Notes: generated from the sequence alone by a model not told the origin. 64,000 nt of DNA from Trileptium ribeirensis (GCA_030248225.1 JASANE010011869.1:1-64000); one strand, 5' to 3'; shown: positions 34,454-47,520, counted from the stretch's first letter. Translations and numbers: made by a program.

Positions 34454-36196
34454 TGTCGGTGTACTGTGTCGTGCGAATATTAATTTACCATTATTTTGAA
34501 AAATGTACACGCACTTTGTTAAAACTATCGACTTAAGATTGCTATGTACCACGTAATTAAACACTTACACTAGCAATAATTAGCTCGAAATAGTAATTTT
34601 TGGTTAAAACACATAAAAATTTGTTTGGCGGGGAATATGGTCTTAAAATGGTTCGTCTGATTTAGGATGAGACTGCTATGATGAAACATACAATAGGTGG
34701 CTTACTTCAATACCATGGTGAGGTGATAACATTTTTTGTGGGTTTTGACTGCTCCTGCAAAATGTCTGGGTGGTCGCAATTTATTAACACCCACAAATTT
34801 TCAAATTAACGGGTAGTCAAATCACTGTGTCACACGAATAGAATCAAAAAATTACTGCGTGCATTGAATTGCGCAACACCAGCAAGTTTTTGAATTTATG
34901 GATTCTATTTGAAATCCAGAAAATTTATGAGAAGTTTTTTATCTCCCTCGATTGTATAGGTCATGATCTACAACGCACTTACATGAATCCAATTTTGCCG
35001 TTTTCAAGAAATATTTATAAGTTAAGGCAGATTGTTTAAATCCTAAATCATGTTCTGTTCGAAAAGGGTTAATAAAGTTAAATGATTTTTACCGATGCCG
35101 TCTCTTCTTAGGTTCAGTGTCACTAGCACTCTGTTTTTACAGGAAATAACTTGAAATTAGCTAACGAACAAACTCGATAAAACTCGTCATTAACTGAATT
35201 TTATGATTTATTAAGCTTTTGGAAGAATAAATGTAATATTATACATTGTCTGACAGATGTCCATTTTTAAACCAAAAAAAGGGATACGTAACATTTGTCG
35301 CCAAACAAAATTGAAATTTCCAGAGCTTGAGTGCATCTAGAAAATTATTGGGCTCGTGCAATTTATTTAATCTCAAAATTATTTACTGATTACTGCGTTA
35401 CTGTGTTATACGACTACGGCTCCTGAACCATTGTGATCACGAATTTCGCAACACCGAAGATATTCAAGTTAGGGTCCAATGTTGCACCCGGAAAATTTCC
35501 AGTATATTTTTTATCCTCAACTTCTGTTTTAGGTGGATGATATTTGACATACCATATACGATATATCTGTAAAACCCAAATTAAACACACGTTAGATCTT
35601 CATACTCTGTATATCGTTAAGAAATGCAGTATACTCGTTGCCTCTGGACATATTTTGCCTATGGTAGATTCCAGAGCGCTCACAAAACAAACAAAAGAAC
35701 TAAAGAGTGCCTGAGAAATTTTTTATAAAAGATATGACTGTTGCTGGCCACTGTAAAATCATAGGTTCGGAGGTCCATCGGCTCAGGGGAGGGGGCAGAT
35801 TGTCTAGGGGGATTCTCCGGGGAGGGGGGGAGGATTAGGTAAGCCAGGGTGTGGTAAATTATGAAATTTTTAGGAACTTAGAATTAGACTAGAATTTTTC
35901 CTAACTTCTGCCAATTGGCGATAAATATTTTCTAGTTTTCCCATTTTTTTAAAATTTTACCCCAGATTTTTCGAATTGTCACTATGTTTGCCCATTTTTG
36001 CTAAAATTTTGCGCGTCCCTTCTATCGACACTTATGCTGCATACAATTATTCAATGAATTTAATTTCAACTTATTTTTTAATCTAGTCAACCACCCTCTT
36101 ATGCACTGCATATTTCGTGCCGTGTTTGTTCTAAACTTTGCTTTTCGGTTGTTGTATCACAACAACATAATAGGAGCTACAGTGCAATATATTTAG
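34454..36196. other. gene A intron before the Thr-rich exon
   Basis: Mostly AT-rich; G-rich patch at 35780-35840. An acceptor-like ctgtttttacag at 35132-35143 precedes gaaataacttgaaattagct, which resembles the gene B candidate last exon (59726) and runs to a stop after a few codons in the matching phase. I do not call it an exon. Confidence 0.4.
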
Positions 36197-36352
36197 CTCC
36201 TACAACTACTACAACAACTACTACCACAACAACTACAACTACGACAACCACAACAACTACATCTACGACAACCACGACAACTACAACCACAACTACTACC
36301 ACGACGACTACCACCACGACTACAACATCGACAACGTCGACTTTTCACAAGC
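36197..36352 (+). CDS. gene A exon: Thr-rich mucin-like segment
   Basis: Acceptor ...caatatatttag ends at 36196 and donor gtaaat starts at 36353. Phase 1 in and out, 156 bases (52 codons). Almost every codon is ACN (Thr), with an opening Pro pair, one TCT Ser near the middle and a Ser-Thr tail ending ...FHK. Such tracts are heavily O-glycosylated, extended stalks in mucin-like proteins. The gene B counterpart (58954-59529) is 192 codons. Splice sites and phase match the rest of gene A, which argues against a mere microsatellite. Confidence 0.75.
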
Positions 36353-37790
36353 GTAAATATACGTTTGGAATAAATTGTTCCATGATAGATAAACAGATTT
36401 TAAGGGCACCTAGCTGGTCTTTCAACATCGAGCAGTACAGCTTAAACGTGTTATCGTTACTGCTATATTTCAAAAAATTTTGATCTCCCGATTTTAATAA
36501 TATTCACAATATGATGATATATAGTCCGACGATCAGAAAATGAACGCTCTTTAGTTTTGTAAAATCAGTTGTGATAAGACTATACGGCATAGTAAAATAG
36601 AATTTTGTTTAATTTAGTATCTATGGTTAAATGATTAGTTTAAATATACCGTTCAAATGAACCATATAGGTATATCTAACAAGTAACCTCATTGTGACTT
36701 ATTACTATTCCGTGTTTTTCTACAGCAAAATCAATGTCGTCTTTGCTTAAATTACAGCTTTAATTCAAAGATAAACCCCAAAGAACATCGCCGTTTAGAT
36801 ATTCAATGCCTCTGCCTGACTTGGAGAATACCCCAAGCAGGTTTGAATGTGCAATCCAAATACCGACCACATTTGCGTGCAACATAAATCATTAGAGTAT
36901 GACATTACACATTTATACATACTTTGGCAATAGACGTCGTGAACACAAGTGACAATTTAATCTGTATATTCTGCTGCTTATCACTTCATACACAGTTAGA
37001 ACTTTTGAGGCCAAGGTAACCTTGAGGGGCCAGAGTGTAATGCTTGCCATGCCTTGCTACTAGAAAACGGACCAATGGATCCCAAACTTAATACAGGATC
37101 AAATGAAATCAAATTACCGCTTAGCACATTAATATCAGCCACAGAAATAATAGTTTCAGCAATAAAATTCTGTGGGTAAGAACCAAATTTCTTCACTAAG
37201 AAACGCTCTCGAAAATTATATTATACACTTATTATTCCATGATTCAAGTATGTCAATGTACAAAGTAATCAGCCGCGAAATCGTAACTAACTAGTTTTGA
37301 ATTATGCCGCCTGTCTTTCATGTCTTGAACAATAAGCGATCAATATTATTAGTCTAGCAATATTTGATTTTCAGACACATAAGGTCCAAATAAAGCAATT
37401 ATAGCGTTATGTTGCCCAGTTCAATGTGCACGTTAAGACTTTACGCGTTTTTGTTCGGTCGCCTTCAACACTGACAAAATAGTGCAGTGGTAAACGAACA
37501 GTGCTTCCAATCGAAACATCTGGGTTCATTCATTGCAATACCAAATGTTGAACGCACATGAAAAATAAATCAAATATAGTTAAGCAGAAAGTGGATAATT
37601 CTATATTCGACTTTTCATGAGTTATTATCTCAGTTCTATTAAAATAGTGAAATCTTTAAAACATTGTGTAATAGATGTTAATTACAATTTGTTACTTAAA
37701 TGATTGTATGAAAAGTGAAAACGTTACCTGTTTCTCGCATAAATCATTGCCAAAATGTTATATATAATACATGTTTATTATATTTTTCAG

Positions 37791-37805
37791 CAATATTCGC
37801 TTGCT
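37791..37805 (+). CDS. possible 15-base micro-exon of gene A
   Basis: A strong acceptor (attatatttttcag, ending 37790) is followed 15 bases later by a GTAAGT donor (37806). In phase 1 it would encode about five residues (.IFAC.) and keep the frame. Both signals are good, but micro-exons cannot be confirmed by reading alone, and gene B shows no counterpart. Confidence 0.25.
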
Positions 37806-37918
37806 GTAAGTTTAGCTGTTAGATCTTATCAGTAATAAATTGATTGAATTATATATGAAGTTTGTTTTCTAATTGCTTATTGAACAAACGTATTTCTTTT
37901 ATTTTTTGCGATATTCAG

Positions 37919-38019
37919 CAAAAACTTGACACTCCTCGAGCTGAAACGAATGGTACCAAGATTACCGGTGTATCCTCAAATTTGACCAAAATGGGGGCTA
38001 ATGTAAAAGGCATTTAAAC
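37919..38019 (+). CDS. possible 3' coding exon of gene A (phase conflict)
   Basis: After a good acceptor (ttttttgcgatattcag, ending 37918) a frame reads QKLDTPRAETNGTKITGVSS and on to a TAA at 38017-38019. That frame needs phase 0, whereas the Thr-rich exon leaves phase 1, which would hit TGA after three codons. A second acceptor at ...cctcgag (37940) would restore the phase. No AATAAA signal lies close after the stop. Treat as a candidate only. Confidence 0.25.
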
Positions 38020-40854
38020 ATATTTAAAGAATACATATAAACAATTTACAATCAAACTTATGTTTCCATATGATTAAGCCGATAGCTGCTCACTCTGACT
38101 GACACTGTAAAATAACGCTCAATGTACTGTTTTCAGGCTACATGATAGACATTTGTTCGCCACCATCCCACAGGATTATGGTGTACAAGATATTGTTTGC
38201 GGTCTAGGTGTGGTTCAAACGCACAAAACATCATAGTTAACTACACTAAAATTCGTATTTATAAAATCTTAAGCAATTGTGTTACTACACTGGTGCATTG
38301 AGTATAAATATTGAAATGCTCATCCGTTGAGTTTATTTTCTTCTTTTGTCAGATGATGTATGATTTGATTATGCACCGTTGCATTGCCCAAACCGGTTGT
38401 TGGAACACTTTACGAATCGTCCAGGGCAGAGTCCGCTCAACATAAGAAAACGAGGCATAGCAACCGTCTCGATTTTTTTGCCCTTGATTAAACACAACAA
38501 AATTTTAACCGTATTCAATGCTGCAAAAATATTACCGGTTTACATGTATTCGACATCATAAGCAAAGTATAAAACTTTCGGTACCAGAAATCCGCATAGT
38601 ATACATGTCTGGAGACAGTGAACATCAATGGTGCCTGAAAATAGCCTTTCTTGTAGTACTGGCTTATGGCAATTGATACCCCAGCGAACCTTTTTCAGTG
38701 TCAAAATTTTTACCCTTCGTTGTTGATATTTCAGCTATTCTACTGGCATATAGTTGCGCGTATGTTGTAAAATGCAAACATTTTGATCTTTACCATTATA
38801 TAAGGTAGCGTTGGTTACCATCCCATCTTGGGTATATGTTATCCCATTCCAGTATTGGTGACCTTACAGCTGGTTTGTTTTGTTAGTCCTAACTGTGTTA
38901 CAAAGTGGCATTTTATGGTATTAAAACACGGCCACAAAATCGCTGCGGTGACTGAGGAAAAACAAAGCTTCGAATGATCGCATGTTTCAATACAACTTAA
39001 TATGGCGTCTGCACTCCTAGGAGTTAATGTATAATGGCCAAAACGCATTTTTGTACTAGAAATGGAAAAGCAAAATTAAAAGACAACTTATTTTATGTAT
39101 TCCTACGATAATTCAATGTATATTGGGTTCTTTAAGCTTCACTTTCAAACTTTTTGCATACTTTTTCTTTAATGTCAATAAATTGTGCGCGGGGTATATA
39201 TTTACTCCACGAAAGTACATACGTAATTTTTCACACGCCAGTACTTAAGAACCTTTCGGGCCATTTATATGTTAAGATACTGGTTTATCCGTTAACCTAA
39301 GTCAGAGGTATTTTTTGTAGATAATTTATGTACAAACATATTCCCGATTTGACGATCTTCTGTTACGAAGATAAATGTTTCACATGAAACTCGATGTAGA
39401 TGTAGATCACGATGTAGTGAATTGATGGTCAGCTGAAACCATGTGTGCTTGTGCTAGGCAGTTGTTGTTAAAATTGTTTTATTTTGCCCTGGATGTATTA
39501 AAATATGAACGAAGCGTAAAGCAGTTGGTTTTGGCATTGTGCAAAACCGAAATGAACCCGTGAATCATGATATTTGCATCCACGTATAAATGGCAATGAA
39601 CTGATTTAATAGATTACTTACAAATTTGTATGAGATTCATTTGGTCCAGCTCCGCAAAAGATGTTATTCGCGCATCTCAACAGTGGTATACAGTCAATTT
39701 TCTGTGAAAAATTGAGTTATTAAGTAACAGCAACAAATTACAAATGTGACTATTTTGATCTATAACCTAGTTGCCATATTTTCGCACTAAAAGAAGGAAC
39801 TTGGATAGACCGAATACCAATTGCACCAAATGACGTATCTCAGAAAATTTCATGAAATAAGATGGATTCAGCTGTTATCAGATCATAGACTATGACTCAT
39901 GTTATTTTCAACAAAGATATGGATTATTAAATTATCATTTTCGACTGTCAGCAGTGTCTGATATTTACTGGTATATAAATAATAAGCCTTTTGTATAATT
40001 ATCAATTCCAACTTTAATCGATGATCGCATTTTATAGTGCAAAAATCAGTTTACTAAACTGAACAAATGTGCTGGTGGCGTCATAGCATGTAATGCGGTA
40101 CAACATGACCTTGTTATCAGAATGAGTTTGCACGAAATTAACTATTTTTAAAATATTATAGTTACAATGTTCTCGTACTGCGAATGGCGTTGTTATATTA
40201 GGCATCAGAAGTATAGTAACTAAAAAGTCAGTTCGGTCAGGCGAACTGCTAGTTGTATCGTGTCGGGCCGGTTCGGTCGGGTTGGGGTATTAGCCCGTAG
40301 AACCAGTCGGGTTTGATCGCGATGAAGTAAACGGTACGAAAGCATTTCCATGTTTGAATAGTATAGTAGTATTACAACAGGAAAATTTAGGTTTGGAACG
40401 CGTTCCCTGAATGGCCTTAATTAAAGCGTCATGATAGGTTTGTCGGTAATTTCATTTTCTCATAATGACAGTGATGTGTTGCTATTCGCAGTACATCCCT
40501 GGATTGCACATAGGTGTGGTGTGCTATGCGGGCACGAAAATTAAGTACACTGATGCGCCACAGATAATATACCAATACTAATAAAATGTCTACATATATC
40601 TAAGCTTGCAGACGCAGCGCGCAATCTACGCCGCTGTGGTAGCCATTAATTCTACTAAGTGTGCTTCAATCTTTGTTATGTTCCTATATCAACTCATATT
40701 GACCGCTCCATGTTGCTATATTTAAACCAAAATTTCGTGTTCAGGATATATGTGATTTGGATCGACACTACGCGGGTTGTGTGTTATGCGGAACTTGCAC
40801 GATGTGCCAATAAAAATGGTTACAATTTAAAGACACGTTTTTTGCTGCAGTAAT
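38020..40854. other. probable intergenic region between gene A and gene B
   Basis: AT-rich; 40225-40320 is a GC-rich island of gtcgg/ggttcgg words. ORFs of 60-69 codons here are unsupported. A frame after tgttttcag at 38136 stays open for about 23 codons and is probably chance. Confidence 0.4.
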
Positions 40855-41375
40855 GCGGTGTTTATGTTATAAATTACCCGCCATGTGGAAGTTTTGTCTA
40901 CGTGCAGCCTGCGTAACACCATTAACGATATAGTGTACAGGAAACCATCGCTATAATCCAAACAATTATACAATGGTGTTTCGAACACCATGAGCATTTT
41001 TCTATGGCGTCATGGGCAACGTGGAATGTTAGCTAGCTGTGATGAAACTCTTGGAAAATGCTTTGTTGTTTTTCCGTTGTATAAAAAGTCTATACACTGT
41101 AAGAACTGTCCATGCACTTACCATGCAAGTCATTAAATAGTGTAGTTTACACGATACAATCATTTGGTTTAAGTAAATTGAAATTTCACTTTGTTATTTT
41201 CCCGTCTATTTTTAAACAACTATTCAAACATAAGGCGTCCAAGACACCATAGTGCATTGTACAAGTTTTCGTGACACCATTAATTGTGTTACATAGTATA
41301 TCTTACCGACTACCATACACCATGGTATGGTCGCGACTACACAGGGACAAATCTTCCATTCACATGGCGGGCATC
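40855..41375. mobile_element. MITE, family M3a, copy 2, right end truncated
   Basis: Left end gcggtgtttatgttataa... acccgccatgtggaagtttt matches the inverted right end of 33092-33627. The right side keeps cttccattcacatggcgggc but loses the outermost bases. The interior shares gtgtttcgaacacca and ccataccatgg-type phrases with copy 1. The left flank is GTAAT, one base from the ATAAT target of other copies. Confidence 0.75.
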
Positions 41376-42138
41376 GGTTTTGGTACGTATATGTTTGCTT
41401 TTTTGTCAAAATCACTAATTGGACCGTGCAAAAATTCGTGCTCACAATTCAGCTATCTGAATTCTTTATATCGTAAACATGAATTAAATATTTTGTGATC
41501 TACGAACCCAGTTGGCAGTACGCCCGTAGATTTGCCGATTTCGAAGTTTTGTGCGCGTTCATCAAAAGACATGCCGCTATAAAACGATATTTTTCTATAG
41601 GCAGGCCGATTTCCTCGACTCGGTTCAATTCGGAAAACCTTATTGTTCGTCGACCTTGATTTGACGCCCCACATTAAAAAGATTTGTAGTTTTTTAAAAC
41701 GCATAGCAGTCGAAACTTTCGCTTTTGCAATAATGCTTTTGCATTTTGCAATTCGAAATGCCAGCGAATTCTCACCGCATAAAATTTTACTGGTTTGCTT
41801 AAAATTCATGATGCATTTTGCGTTTGTATGTTATCGCTTTTTAACCAATTGATTTTCGTTTTTGAGTTTGTCAACATTATAACATTCGACAAAGCCTTGG
41901 GTCCGATTGGATAAGCTGCTTGTCGAGTTCGATTGTGTCGGACCGGCAAAAATTGGACCGATTGACATTCATAAGATGTAATTTATGCCGTATGGTTACA
42001 TTATAGCATTTTCCATCATATCACAATTCATGTTTAGCTGGCTATCTGGGTTAAATTAACACTTGTATGTTTGGATAATAGCTTTTTTGTGTATTCACAC
42101 TGTGTTTTACGAAATTTGTTAGTATTTGTCGTCGTTAT

Positions 42139-42627
42139 GCGGCGTTCACGTTATAATGTACCCAGCGTTTAGAACCAGCGAATATACACCACACAGTGTC
42201 AGACAAACTGTCGAGAACAGTGTGTCTTAGACGACCACATTTTTTATAAATTTTGTCAAAGGTAGCTAGCTCGGGCTATTGCCAGTTCTCGACGGTGTCA
42301 AGCACACCGTGTCTTCTTGCAATTTTATTGACAGTGTGTGGCATCATTTTATTAACGGTCATATGGCCTATATACAAATATTGAGAATTTGAGAAAGACT
42401 GCGCAGCACAGTTGACTAATAAACTGCATTAGCTACAAGCGGTGTCCGTTCCGGTAATTCGCACCAAATTGGTAACTAAGAGTGTGTACGGCACTGTAAA
42501 GAAAAAATGCAATAACTTGCGGTGTGTAGTACAGTATGGCTGTCACCATGACTGTGTATACGGCACGGTCGCGGGTACGGGGGGACAAAAGTTCCAAACA
42601 GTGGGGACATTATAACGTGAACGTCGC
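42139..42627. mobile_element. MITE, family M3b, copy 1
   Basis: Ends gcggcgttcacgttataatg and cattataacgtgaacgtcgc are inverted repeats. Five-base flanks are GTTAT and ATTAT, a near-match target duplication. The interior has acagtgtgtcttagac and gacaaaagttccaaacagtg, shared with 60759-61202. Non-coding. Confidence 0.8.
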
Positions 42628-43753
42628 ATTATTACTGGGATTTTGCAGACTCCAATCACTAACTAAATGTGTTTGCTACTCACTCGCTGGCGCAGAGTGA
42701 ATACTTGCAGATTATTATCAAAAGTTGTGCAATAATATAGCTGCCCTAATTTGCTAACAAAAAACGTCAAGTTAAACTGTGGCATGGGCGCTTAGGTAGG
42801 AGTATTTATCATACCAATAACTTGTTATAAACATGTTTCCTGTGTAGGATAGTTAGTGATGATATGATAAACAAAACATTGTACACGATAATAATGGTAC
42901 AGAACCAATATCGTCAAATCGTTTTTGTGTGTGCACGTGGCTACATAGTCACTCTTTCAAAAGCAGGATGTCAATGTGTTAATATAAAATATGATGGAAT
43001 ATCATATTTTATTCCGAAAATTATGGATACATCAGGAAACGGATACATCGTTCATACTTAACACCTGATTATATATTTTCAAATTATGATAGCTCAAAAA
43101 CCCTCAACTACTATACATTTTTCCCGAAATTGTAGAACGGTTACATCTCAAACTTAGCCGTACAACCTCGGGATAATACTCATATAAACACGGAAGGCAT
43201 AATTATCGCGCTATATCAAGAGTTTACGATAGTCCAATCTACTGAGGATTGTGACACTCTTTTATGACATTCAATCAATCTTTTCTATATTACAGATCGC
43301 GATTCGTCGCGGTGATTTTCGAACATGTGGTAGATAATAAGCGGTGGGGGTGAAGTAAGGTAAAAGCGGCTGCCACGTACAGTGATTGATAATGTAGGTA
43401 ATCTGAAGGAATCACACTCATCAGAAGAGTTGATTATCATTGAATCTGGATTACATGTTATCTAATTCTCAAGTTAATTCGGAGTAGGATAGTCTCAAAT
43501 TGTGGGAATTTCAAACCTTGCATGGGTGCAGCGCATTATTCATGAGTGAAGAAGCATACTCAAACATGACGAGGTGATAGTGAAAGAATGTGGGGGCAGC
43601 GTTGCCTGTCCTACAACCCATGCCTCCTTTTTGATGTGCGCCTGAAAGCTTACGATAAATGTAAGCTGTGATGGTACCGATAATTGAATAAACAATGAGC
43701 TGAGCTATCAATTCAAATGTCAGCAATTTTCATAGCCACAATTTATTAAAAAC

Positions 43754-43843
43754 ATGGGGTGTCTAAGACACCTGTTGTCAACAGTGTGCTTGACACTGTG
43801 TGGTGTACATAGGTTCCAAACTTTGGAGACATTATAACGTTCC
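43754..43843. mobile_element. MITE, family M3b, right-end fragment
   Basis: The string ggtgtctaagacacc, then gtgtgcttgacactgtgtgg, acataggttccaaactttgg and agacattataacgtt matches the right end of 60759-61202. No matching left end was found within 600 bases, so this is a truncated copy. Confidence 0.65.
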
Positions 43844-43859
43844 ACAAAAGAGTGAAATG

Positions 43860-45451
43860 CAACACAATGTACAACTTTCGTAAAGGGAAACACATAATAG
43901 AAAGTCATACTCGCGTTTCTATGTGTTTCAATGTTCCGTATTGCAAATTTGAGTCACTGACTCATTAGGTATTTTGTAGAAGTGCTAGGATAAGTTAAAG
44001 CTAAATTTGAAACTCTGAGAATTTCTGGAACATTTTACACAAAAATGTAAGCGACATTTTTTCAATAAAACAGCGAATATTACTGTTTGATACTGGATTA
44101 GCTACGATATTGTGGTTATTTTTATTCTATAAACCAAAATTCCATGTGCGAGTTAAAACATGAACTTGACCCGAACGGACAAAATTTACTACATCAGAGT
44201 TTTGAAGCAAACTACGAATTAACTCCTACATTTTATATATTATCTCCTTACTGCATAAACTGTTTCAAACGTACCTATTTTAATTTTTCGTGCTAGATAA
44301 CAGTTGCTTAATACTATAATTTTTTTCATCTAAGTATAATATAAAATTCTTCCATAGAGGTCAGTTAAGCTAATTTTGGCTTACAAAGGTTAGCTACACT
44401 ATTCCACCAAAAGGCTAATATACGCAGCTATTTCAACCAGCTCCCACACCTCTCAACTAACCTAAATCTTAAAAATAAAAAAAATGCATTTCAAAATTTT
44501 GTTACCACACCGAACTTCTTTACTCACCGGAAGATGTTTTCTTCCTAAACGCAAAAAATTTTATTCTTGCTGTACATTATGTGTCCTTTTTATAACCTAC
44601 AACGGGCTCAATTGTGGTTTCCCAACGTAGGGTACTCATGTGTTAGGTGCTTACATTATTTAGCTATTGCAAATCCTTTTTTTATTTTCTGTAGAAAGTT
44701 ATTTCTATTACAAGTTGAATAAACCAAAAAGCGCGGAATAAATTTTAAGAAGCTTGCTGAAGATAAATGCTAACTTTAACTTTCTGATTTAACTTAACTT
44801 AACTTTAACTCAGATTAACTTTCCGTAATTTGTGCTATGTAATTTCTCCAAAATTTTGTTAGTTTATCCAACACATGGTATCTCTAGGCACGTTTACAAG
44901 CTCTCAAATATATAGTTTCGGATTATCAATGAATGCACCATTTTGCTTTCCAAATTCTGCGAAACTAGATATTCGATTTTTTCATTTAATCACAATAAAA
45001 TAAATTTGCCACAGGAAATACTGCTACATAACCCAACAGCATCAATCATAAGATTCAATTGATAATGGTTACATTGAAAATGTTGAGTTTTTCTCGTATT
45101 GTGGAGACGGTAACGCTACATTCAGTTGCACGTTCGTATACATAAAATGGGTAACTGAACTAAATTTAGAGCGATTGTAATTGCAGTTACTCGACTGTCG
45201 AAAATTTGTTGTTAGGCAAACATTTGTTTGAGCGTCACATGTGTCTCACATAAGCAGCAGAATCAACAAGAGTGTTACCTGAAAGTTGCAAATTTTAGTG
45301 TGAATGACGCGCAATACAAAAAGCACACGTAAATACCATTTTAATTAATACATACTAGATGCTTCTCTGGGACCGTTGGATTTGCCCATTTTTTAACCGA
45401 AATAAATTATTGCCATATTTTGCCTCATGATCAAGTGATCCATATTTTTAG
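43860..45451. other. upstream of gene B CTLD exon; first exon not found
   Basis: AT-rich. A short ATG frame at 45066 (MVTLKMLSFSRIVET then a GTAACG donor) would end in phase 0, wrong for the CTLD exon, which needs phase 1. No signal-peptide exon could be assigned. Confidence 0.4.
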
Positions 45452-45645
45452 CTGTGGCTGAAACAATTTGTCAATATCGAGGAACACATACAACATTCGT
45501 GCATGGCACATGCTTTCATGTTACGCCATCGGCCGGAACATGGGAACAAAACATGGAATATTGCAACAAGCACGGCGGATATCTGGGCAGCTTGTTCAAT
45601 CAAGAACAGTACGATGCAGTAAAAGCTATGGCTCTAGTAGGACAG
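45452..45645 (+). CDS. gene B exon: C-type lectin-like domain, N-terminal half
   Basis: Acceptor ...catatttttag ends at 45451 and donor gtatat starts at 45646. Phase 1 in, phase 0 out, 194 bases (gene A: 197). The peptide has ETICQYRG, HGTCFHV and MEYCNKHGGYLGSLF, giving the three N-terminal cysteines of a long-form CTLD and the GGYL signature, then a QYDAVKAMALVGQ helix. It is paralogous to 17805-18001 along its whole length, including the donor gtatat. The last 101 bases of the exon, with 25 bases of intron, have been amplified into the array that follows. The apparent GTG start in the open frame is simply the exon entry. Confidence 0.85.
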
Positions 45646-46778
45646 GTATATAATATTTCCACGCTGTACTAACAAAACATGGAATATTGCAACAAGCACG
45701 GTGGGCGGCTTGTTCAATCAAGAACAGTACGATGCAGTAAAAGCTATGGCTCTAGTAGGATTTTATTTTTCCACGCTATACTAACAAAACCATACACACA
45801 CGATCTGCACGGGCGGCTTGTTCAATCAAGAACAGTACGATGCAGTAAAAGCTATGGCTCTAGTAGGATAGGTATATAATATTTCCACGCTATACTAACA
45901 AAACATGGAATATTGCAACAAGCACGGCGGATATCTGGGCGGCTTGTTCAATCAAGAACAGTACGATGCAATAAAAGCTATGGCTCTAGTAGGATAGGTA
46001 TATAATATTTCCACGCTATACTAACAAAACATGGAATATTGCAACAAGCACGGCGGATATCTGGGCGGCTTGTTCAATCAAGAACAGTACGATGCAGTAA
46101 AAGCTATGGCTCTAGTAGGACAGGTATATAATATTTCCACGCTGTACTAACAAAACATGGAATATTGCAACAAGCACGGCGGATATCTGGGCGGCTTGTT
46201 CAATCAAGAACAGTACGATGCAGTAAAAGCTATGGCTCTAGTAGGATAGGTATATAATATTTCCACGCTATACTAACAAAACATGGAATATTGCAACAAG
46301 CACGGCGGATATCTGGGCAGCTTGTTCAATCAAGAACAGTACGATGCAGTAAAAGCTATGGCTCTAGTAGGACAAGTATATAATATTTCCACGCTGTACT
46401 AACAAAACATGGAATATTGCAACAAGCACGGCGGATATCTGGGCGGCTTGTTCAATCAAGAACAGTACGATGCAGTAAAAGCTATGGCTCTAGTAGGATA
46501 GGTATATAATATTTCCACGCTATACTAACAAAACATGGAATATTGCAACAAGCACGGCGGATATCTGGGCAGCTTGTTCAATCAAGAACAGTACGATGCA
46601 GTAAAAGCTATGGCTCTAGTAGGATAGGTATATAATATTTCCACGCTATACTAACAAAACATGGAATATTGCAACAAGCACGGCGGATATCTGGGCAGCT
46701 TGTTCAATCAAGAACAGTACGATGCAGTAAAAGCTATGGCTCTAGTAGGACATATATATAATATTACCACGCTATACT
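45545..46778. repeat. 126-bp tandem array derived from the 3' end of the gene B CTLD exon
   Basis: Ten units start at aacaaaa at 45545 (within the real exon), 45671, 45783, 45897, 46023, 46149, 46275, 46401, 46527 and 46653. Seven of the nine steps are exactly 126 bases, as is the span of the last unit; units 2 and 3 are shortened to 112 and 114. Each full unit holds 101 bases of exon (ATGGAATATTGCAACAAGCA onward), the GTATAT donor and 25 bases of intron ending ctatactaacaaaa. The last exon codon varies: CAG (units 1 and 5), TAG (units 3, 4, 6, 8, 9), CAA (unit 7). Unit 10 has lost the donor, and unit 2 lost it by deletion. ORFs in the array are not genes. Confidence 0.95.
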
Positions 46779-47520
46779 AACAAAAAGCGTTCTGAACAGA
46801 TAAATAGTGCATTGTACAAGATAATAAATCAATTGTAGGTATTTGCTTAAAAGAATTTTAACCGAGGGATAGCGGATTAAAAATCATATCAGCCGTACTT
46901 TCCATGTGTAAATTAATTACAAATAACATTAGATTAGAATGATGTGATATACGATGGTGGTTACAATACTTTCATATATTCTATATCATTATCGTACATC
47001 TTTTTGTAATTGACAAAATTGTTTCAACGGTGAGAAGACAATTATATTAGGATACCATATGGCAATACTCTGAAGATGAAGACTATAAATTTTTGTTTGG
47101 AACCAGGAATGTAAATTTTTGTATCTGAAAGGACAAATATATATACTTAAACACCTGGTATACCAATAATTATCTATAGAAAACTGCATTATATATGTAA
47201 ACCTAATTTGGTTATTGGAAGCGTGAGTATATTCTCTGTAGTTGTGATCCGTATCTCAATTTCAGTGACCATAATTTCCGGACACAAACAATAATTTGTA
47301 ACCGCTACTAGCTTAGTTTCTACTAAAACTTGGATTGAGTTTGACAATCAGATTTGACTTACACTAAAATATTTATGTTTATCTTTTCTTTAGCAGTTCT
47401 GACGTTCTATTCTACTCTACACAGCGTTATGTCGATTCGATCTATAAACATTCAGATTTGATTCGATTCAAATAAGCCTTTGTGTGCATATTTTTTACGG
47501 TTTCATCACTTTCATTTTAA
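46779..47520. other. gene B intron; nothing supported
   Basis: AT-rich sequence after the array, beginning with aacaaaaagcg, the likely original intron continuation. No exon seen. Confidence 0.5.

Noticed and set aside
38136..38210. Short open stretch after tgttttcag, considered as a gene A terminal exon
   Set aside because: About 23 codons without conservation, poly(A) signal or gene B counterpart.
45679..45879. 66-codon ORF with repeated RLVQSRTVRCSKSYGSSR
   Set aside because: Wrong-frame reading of the CTLD-exon-derived array.
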